DNA from: Acidobacteriaceae bacterium
GTDB lineage: Bacteria; Acidobacteriota; Terriglobia; Terriglobales; Acidobacteriaceae
Assembly: GCA_003134855.1 (NCBI GenBank)
Contig: PLCS01000010.1
Coordinates: forward strand, 248,001-312,000
DNA length: 64,000 nt
Direction of reading: 5' to 3'
Of this stretch, positions 62,201-64,000 are shown piece by piece. The translations under genes were made by a program, and so were the position numbers. Positions within the stretch are counted from its first letter, which is position 1. Each line of letters starts with the position of its first letter. Under the pieces are notes generated by a model. It saw nothing but the letters and a program-made list of their open reading frames with translations, was not told the origin of the DNA and did no database searches.

Positions 62201-64000
62201 GGGCAAGACGCGATAGCCGTCACCGTATACTGCTGCGACTGCTGAGCAAAGAGCATCACCGCGCTGGGAACTATGGCCTGGTTTTCCGGGGACAACGAAT
62301 AGAAGGTTCCAGGAGAACTCTGGTTGGCGTACTCGGTTGTAATCCAGTCGGAGGAACGCGCACTGTTCGAGACGCGCGCTTCATCGAGGTTGCCCGAGAA
62401 ATACTCGCCGCCGGAGCCAGTCCAGCCAAAACTCAATTTATGCGAATTATCTGAAAGAACGGCTATACCACTGAGAGATCCGCTCCCAACTTGTTCGCCA
62501 TCCGCGTAAATCGCGTAGTCGCTCGCTCCGACAACATATGCGACATGGTGCCAAGTATTTAAAGTCTCGGAAAATGCTCCATTGGCAGATGTAGTTAACC
62601 AGCTTGCTCCATTTCCAATGTCTCCGTGGACTCCAGAGCCGTTTAGTTTTGCGTCAAAGCTACCGTCGCTCGGCGAACGTGATCCGAAAAGTCCGAGAGT
62701 ACCTCCCGCCGAATTCGGGAAAGCCCACTCCTCTATCGTGAAAGGTGCTGATACTGTCATTCCGGATTCGACCGACAGGGAAGAACCTCCACTGAAACCC
62801 GCCGCACCATCTATGATGCCGGTTGTAGGTGTGGCGTTATTAACTGTCAAGCTATTTCCATTTGCGGTTGAATCGCTTCCTGATAAGTTAGTTCCATTCG
62901 GCAGGTGCCACACTCCGACGAAGTTGCTGTCCCAGACGCCGGTTGGGTTCTGCTGAGAGGCAGTAATGGCGGGATTTCTGTAGAACACGTAGATAACTGT
63001 ATCTGTGGTGTGCGAGAGGGTCGGGATGCGGACCCATGCAATGACCTGGCCGGTTGCAGGATTGTATTTCTCCATCTCGTAATTCAGGATGTTCTGACCG
63101 GCAGGATCCGATGTAAAAATAATGTCGTAACCGTTGGAGTTATTGACATGGCCGCCGTTGGCTGTCGTGGCAAGGAGGGGATCTGTGGTATTAAACAGGA
63201 ACGGGAAGTTTGTCTGATCTGTGTTCGGAACTTGCGTGTGGTCAATAGTGATTGCGCGCTGATAGCTGTATCCGTTCGATGTGCATTGCGTTTGATTGAC
63301 CGTGAGAGGGACGGAGTCCGTAGCTGTCGTGTAATCGACCGTGTCGGTTGGTGTGAAGATCACGGAGAGCGTCTGTGTCCCGGCTGCAAGCACCGTCCCG
63401 GCGGCGGGCGTGTAAGCAAACGTCCCGGCAACCGTGGAAGTGGCGTCAAGCTGCGCAGCACTCAATGCCGTCCCGGAGTTGATGGCCGCAGGCGCCGTCC
63501 ATGTGATGACGGGCACGGCTTGGCTCACCGTCAACTGCACCGTATCTGCCGCCGGAGTCGCATAGTCGGCCGTATCCGTCGGTGTGCAGGTCACGGAAAG
63601 CGTCTGTGTTCCGGCACTCAAGACCGTTCCAGCGGCGGGCGTGTAGACGCATGAGCCGGCCACGCTCAGGCTTGCGTTCAACTGCGTCCCGTTCAGCGCC
63701 GTGCCGTAGGTGATGGGCGCTGGCGTTGCCCAGGTGATCATCGGCGTCGTTGTATTTACGATGATGCTCTGCGTAACCTGCGCCGCCGCCGCGTAGTCGG
63801 CGTTGCCAGGTTGGTTGGCGGCCACCACCACCGTGCCCGCGCCGGTGATCGTCAGCGTGCTGCCCGAGATCGTTCCCGGACCCGATAAGACGCTGAAGGT
63901 CACCGTCAGCCCGGAGGTTGAAGTGGCGGAAAGCGTGATGGGAGAGACTCCATAGGTCACCGGCGACGCGGGCGGCGTGAATGTGATCGTCTGCGTCGCC
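56269..64000 (-). CDS. Giant MBG/DUF2341/LamG/RHS-repeat protein, 5' end outside the window
   Basis: At least 2576 residues; the frame remains open at the window edge, so the true N-terminus is missing. In order: repeated MBG/Ig-like domains (VITWTAPAAINSGTALSAAQ, quoted to 20), a DUF2341 domain (AITIDHTQVPNTDQTNFPFL), a LamG/concanavalin-like domain (FTIEEWAFPNSAGGTLGLFG), several Ig-like domains, then from ~1255 the RHS part with many YD repeats (GTATMVYDSYGM, NVYDANHNLISTTD). The RHS core ends at ARYYNPDTGRFLSRDPLDGN and the tip follows DPVNGIDPMGRG. The tip is ~85 residues, partly hydrophobic. Such proteins wrap a toxin or adhesin in a shell. Plus-strand frames inside it are shadows. Confidence 0.9.
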   Translation of the reverse strand, partial: ATQTITFTPPASPVTYGVSPITLSATSTSGLTVTFSVLSGPGTISGSTLTITGAGTVVVAANQPGNADYAAAAQVTQSIIVNTTTPMITWATPAPITYGTALNGTQLNASLSVAGSCVYTPAAGTVLSAGTQTLSVTCTPTDTADYATPAADTVQLTVSQAVPVITWTAPAAINSGTALSAAQLDATSTVAGTFAYTPAAGTVLAAGTQTLSVIFTPTDTVDYTTATDSVPLTVNQTQCTSNGYSYQRAITIDHTQVPNTDQTNFPFLFNTTDPLLATTANGGHVNNSNGYDIIFTSDPAGQNILNYEMEKYNPATGQVIAWVRIPTLSHTTDTVIYVFYRNPAITASQQNPTGVWDSNFVGVWHLPNGTNLSGSDSTANGNSLTVNNATPTTGIIDGAAGFSGGSSLSVESGMTVSAPFTIEEWAFPNSAGGTLGLFGSRSPSDGSFDAKLNGSGVHGDIGNGASWLTTSANGAFSETLNTWHHVAYVVGASDYAIYADGEQVGSGSLSGIAVLSDNSHKLSFGWTGSGGEYFSGNLDEARVSNSARSSDWITTEYANQSSPGTFYSLSPENQAIVPSAVMLFAQQSQQYTVTAIASCPASFVWSINPSGVGTLTQNGTSSALYTAPAEINTQQTLTITATNTVSNDTLLAVVTLMPPTVNPKLSLAPVVQPPYVVGASQTFVSTFTNLDSTPLYGIPVTFIVTGANSSSGTVMTDANGVALFKYTGMSSGIDTIQATGSAGSAQATSNKLTASWIVPSNPVSTTTVLSQFFPLTPGQCCWFDIPPGTQPVFSQAFPTIDFNPPSGSIPGNTTVGVNNQPFTDVTVDKNGNFSGSIIAQGNGYQAGVGQLSGFEVVFTGSFIVAGAGDVEIPIYVDNSFILGIGGGATRVSGPLGTQSRTTPFEQYPVMGSLSTTISGTSIIVDFPGPGTYPFELDYVEDGLASLSLIMTAGTPGSNGLASGVPSAGTLMLSPSSVPAQPVGGRQSFTVVATDAAGNPVPSLNVGLVVSLNDTADISATTDNTGTATFTYVNSAPGTDQVQAVAMIDGMVAYSNQVSVPWTLPGATTSTPIPGNVISGTITALPTVTLPNSLQLTGSLTDTGLNPGDTLTSSWSMANGPGTVTFSPQQTVTTTSPQQLVATATFSQAGVYILQLSASDSAGNSTSGTFSVTVNPVADTPQGWVGSPLNGSTVSGIVPITLASGVSLQNGVLTYYPANNPNNATVLNANTTDSGQIGILDTTTLPNGSYWIHLEATDSSGNLEYSLVQVTVVGNNKPGRVTATVTDLVVPATGLAINIQRTYDSLNAGTSGDFGYGWNLGINVNLVVDNLGNVTFTLNGQRKTFNLTPQFGNWLFPYYFVAYTPEPGLHGTLSDGGSGCALDILIPDGSLWYCEGGSQYNPTSYIYTDPNGTSYTISAAGNLQSIQDRSGNGLTITANGITSTTGLSVPFVRDANNRITQITDPQGNVYRYGYDTNGNLVTVTYPNTPQPSTYTYDANHLYLSGTDARSNPLPTSSYFTSADTDPSGLPLNGRLKSVTDAFNNTTSYAYNLATNTTTITYPDQGTATMVYDSYGMLLSSTDPLNHTTTNVYDANHNLISTTDPLGHTTTETYDASGNKTSSTYPATPTSHNTTSTTQYNQYSEPTSTTDELGNVRAFNYDANYNPQSVTDSNGTLASFIFNSNQTLQAGAIGYDIGANPAMASQFTYDANGNMTSRTDALGRTTSYVYNSLGQKTSMVTPTPASPTGNSASTTSYTYDALGNLTQTAAPLNRITNSTYDANSNKISDTDARGYTTNYVYDALNRLIETDYSDGTHSTKTYDFRNNVLSATDQAGNITLNGYDLAGRLTSVTRGYGSSNASTTSYAYDNANRKISETDALGNTTNYFYDADSHLTAISGVAGNFQYAYDDAGNRISQTDGKGNKTGYQYDARKRLIETDYPDETSVKNTYDGPGNLASVTDQADHLVQYTYDAANQLASVIQHNSPYASPQNTNSYGYDSLGNLTGLTDERGDTTSKLFDVLNELKQKTLPDQTHTETRTYDAAGNLSQLTHFNGVTTTYTYDALNRLLTRATPGEPTVSFTYTETGKYHTSAVGIHITDYSYNALDQLTAKATPQGTLNYTYYPNGKVESIKSSNAGGAWVSYTYDDLNRLSTVVDNNLQGNQTTNYTYDPASNVATVVYPNGLTSTFTYDPLNRLTELSMPPIADYKYTLGLTGNRTNATEQSGRALAWNYDGIYRLTNETISGDPANNNGNNGSATYTLDQVGNRTAASSSFNGFSPIAGSYNADDQLSSETYDSNGNTTLAANGNSYTYDSENHMTSATGNGKTITMVYDAFGNRVGKTVNNVTTWYLVEDDVNPTGLPQVMEEKVGGAVQRVYTYGLQRISQFQFFDNQWTASFYVYDGAGSVRQLTDSTGTVTDEYEYDAYGNSFTKVGATPNNYLYRGEQYDSDLALYYLRARYYNPDTGRFLSRDPLDGNAIDPASLHKYLYANGDPVNGIDPMGRGVLIERAFLIASLVAVQVGNTIASNANVVFALYCLADGVKGGIDLILNLMYAYTHGEQGEQVEPPLPLPGPCN

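Overview
The window looks like a chromosomal stretch of an Acidobacteriota (Terriglobia-type) bacterium. This is inferred from its gene repertoire: high-GC DNA, a menaquinol-type bc complex with a hexahaem cytochrome, a short reaction-centre-type dihaem cytochrome, a DmsE-type decahaem cytochrome, a GWxTD protein, a carboxypeptidase-regulatory/barrel protein and a giant MBG/DUF2341/RHS protein. No rRNA gene or CRISPR array was seen. The only tRNA seen is tRNA-Lys(CUU).

Region by region. (1) 1-8353, plus strand: an electron-transfer block with an outer-membrane barrel, small cytochrome c, GltD-like Fe-S flavoprotein, Rieske protein, fused cytochrome b, hexahaem cytochrome, reaction-centre-type cytochrome and decahaem cytochrome. 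(2) 8517-10602, minus strand: an OmpR-type two-component pair. (3) 10941-17888, plus strand: a compact, mostly overlapping seven-gene operon with a polyprenyl diphosphate synthase, MacB-type permease and ATPase, a haem-copper-oxidase subunit I-like 12-TM protein, a small membrane protein, a fusion of an MFS-like 12-TM domain with a CcoO-like dihaem cytochrome, and a YceI lipocalin. I know of no described system with this composition, and it is my main candidate for something new. (4) 17964-32122: an integrase relic, a 48-bp copy of the 3' end of tRNA-Lys, about 14 kb of accessory genes and then the intact tRNA-Lys gene, which is the layout of a tRNA-targeted island. Cargo includes an HTH/nucleotidyltransferase pair resembling AbiE, an old-yellow enzyme, DinB and methyltransferase genes, a five-gene minus-strand operon joining a receiver-glutaredoxin-thioredoxin-reductase fusion, a cNMP-sensing kinase and a UBP zinc finger to ergothioneine genes egtB and egtD, a K+ channel and a truncated IS5-type element. 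(5) 32414-40943: envelope and housekeeping-type genes, namely a carboxypeptidase-regulatory barrel protein, GWxTD protein, MacA-like adaptor, LolD/MacB-like ATPase, degenerate sigma-54 activator-like protein and M50 protease, with two families of palindromic dispersed repeats. (6) 41532-52618: a mobile-element-like module with Zn-finger proteins, a 1272-residue membrane-anchored NACHT NTPase between direct repeats, ParB, ArdC-like and SSB genes, two promoter palindromes of one type and two leader RNAs with identical hairpin loops. (7) 52903-64000, minus strand: an RHS polymorphic-toxin-like locus with a main RHS protein, an RDD membrane protein, an orphan RHS C-terminal cassette and two small membrane proteins, arranged as tip / putative immunity / second tip / putative immunity.

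How the parts may work together (inference). Regions 1 and 3 are both respiratory or redox, and the two-component system diverging from region 3 may control it through a PhoB-like direct repeat. Regions 4, 6 and 7 are accessory DNA carrying defence-like, stress and competition genes.
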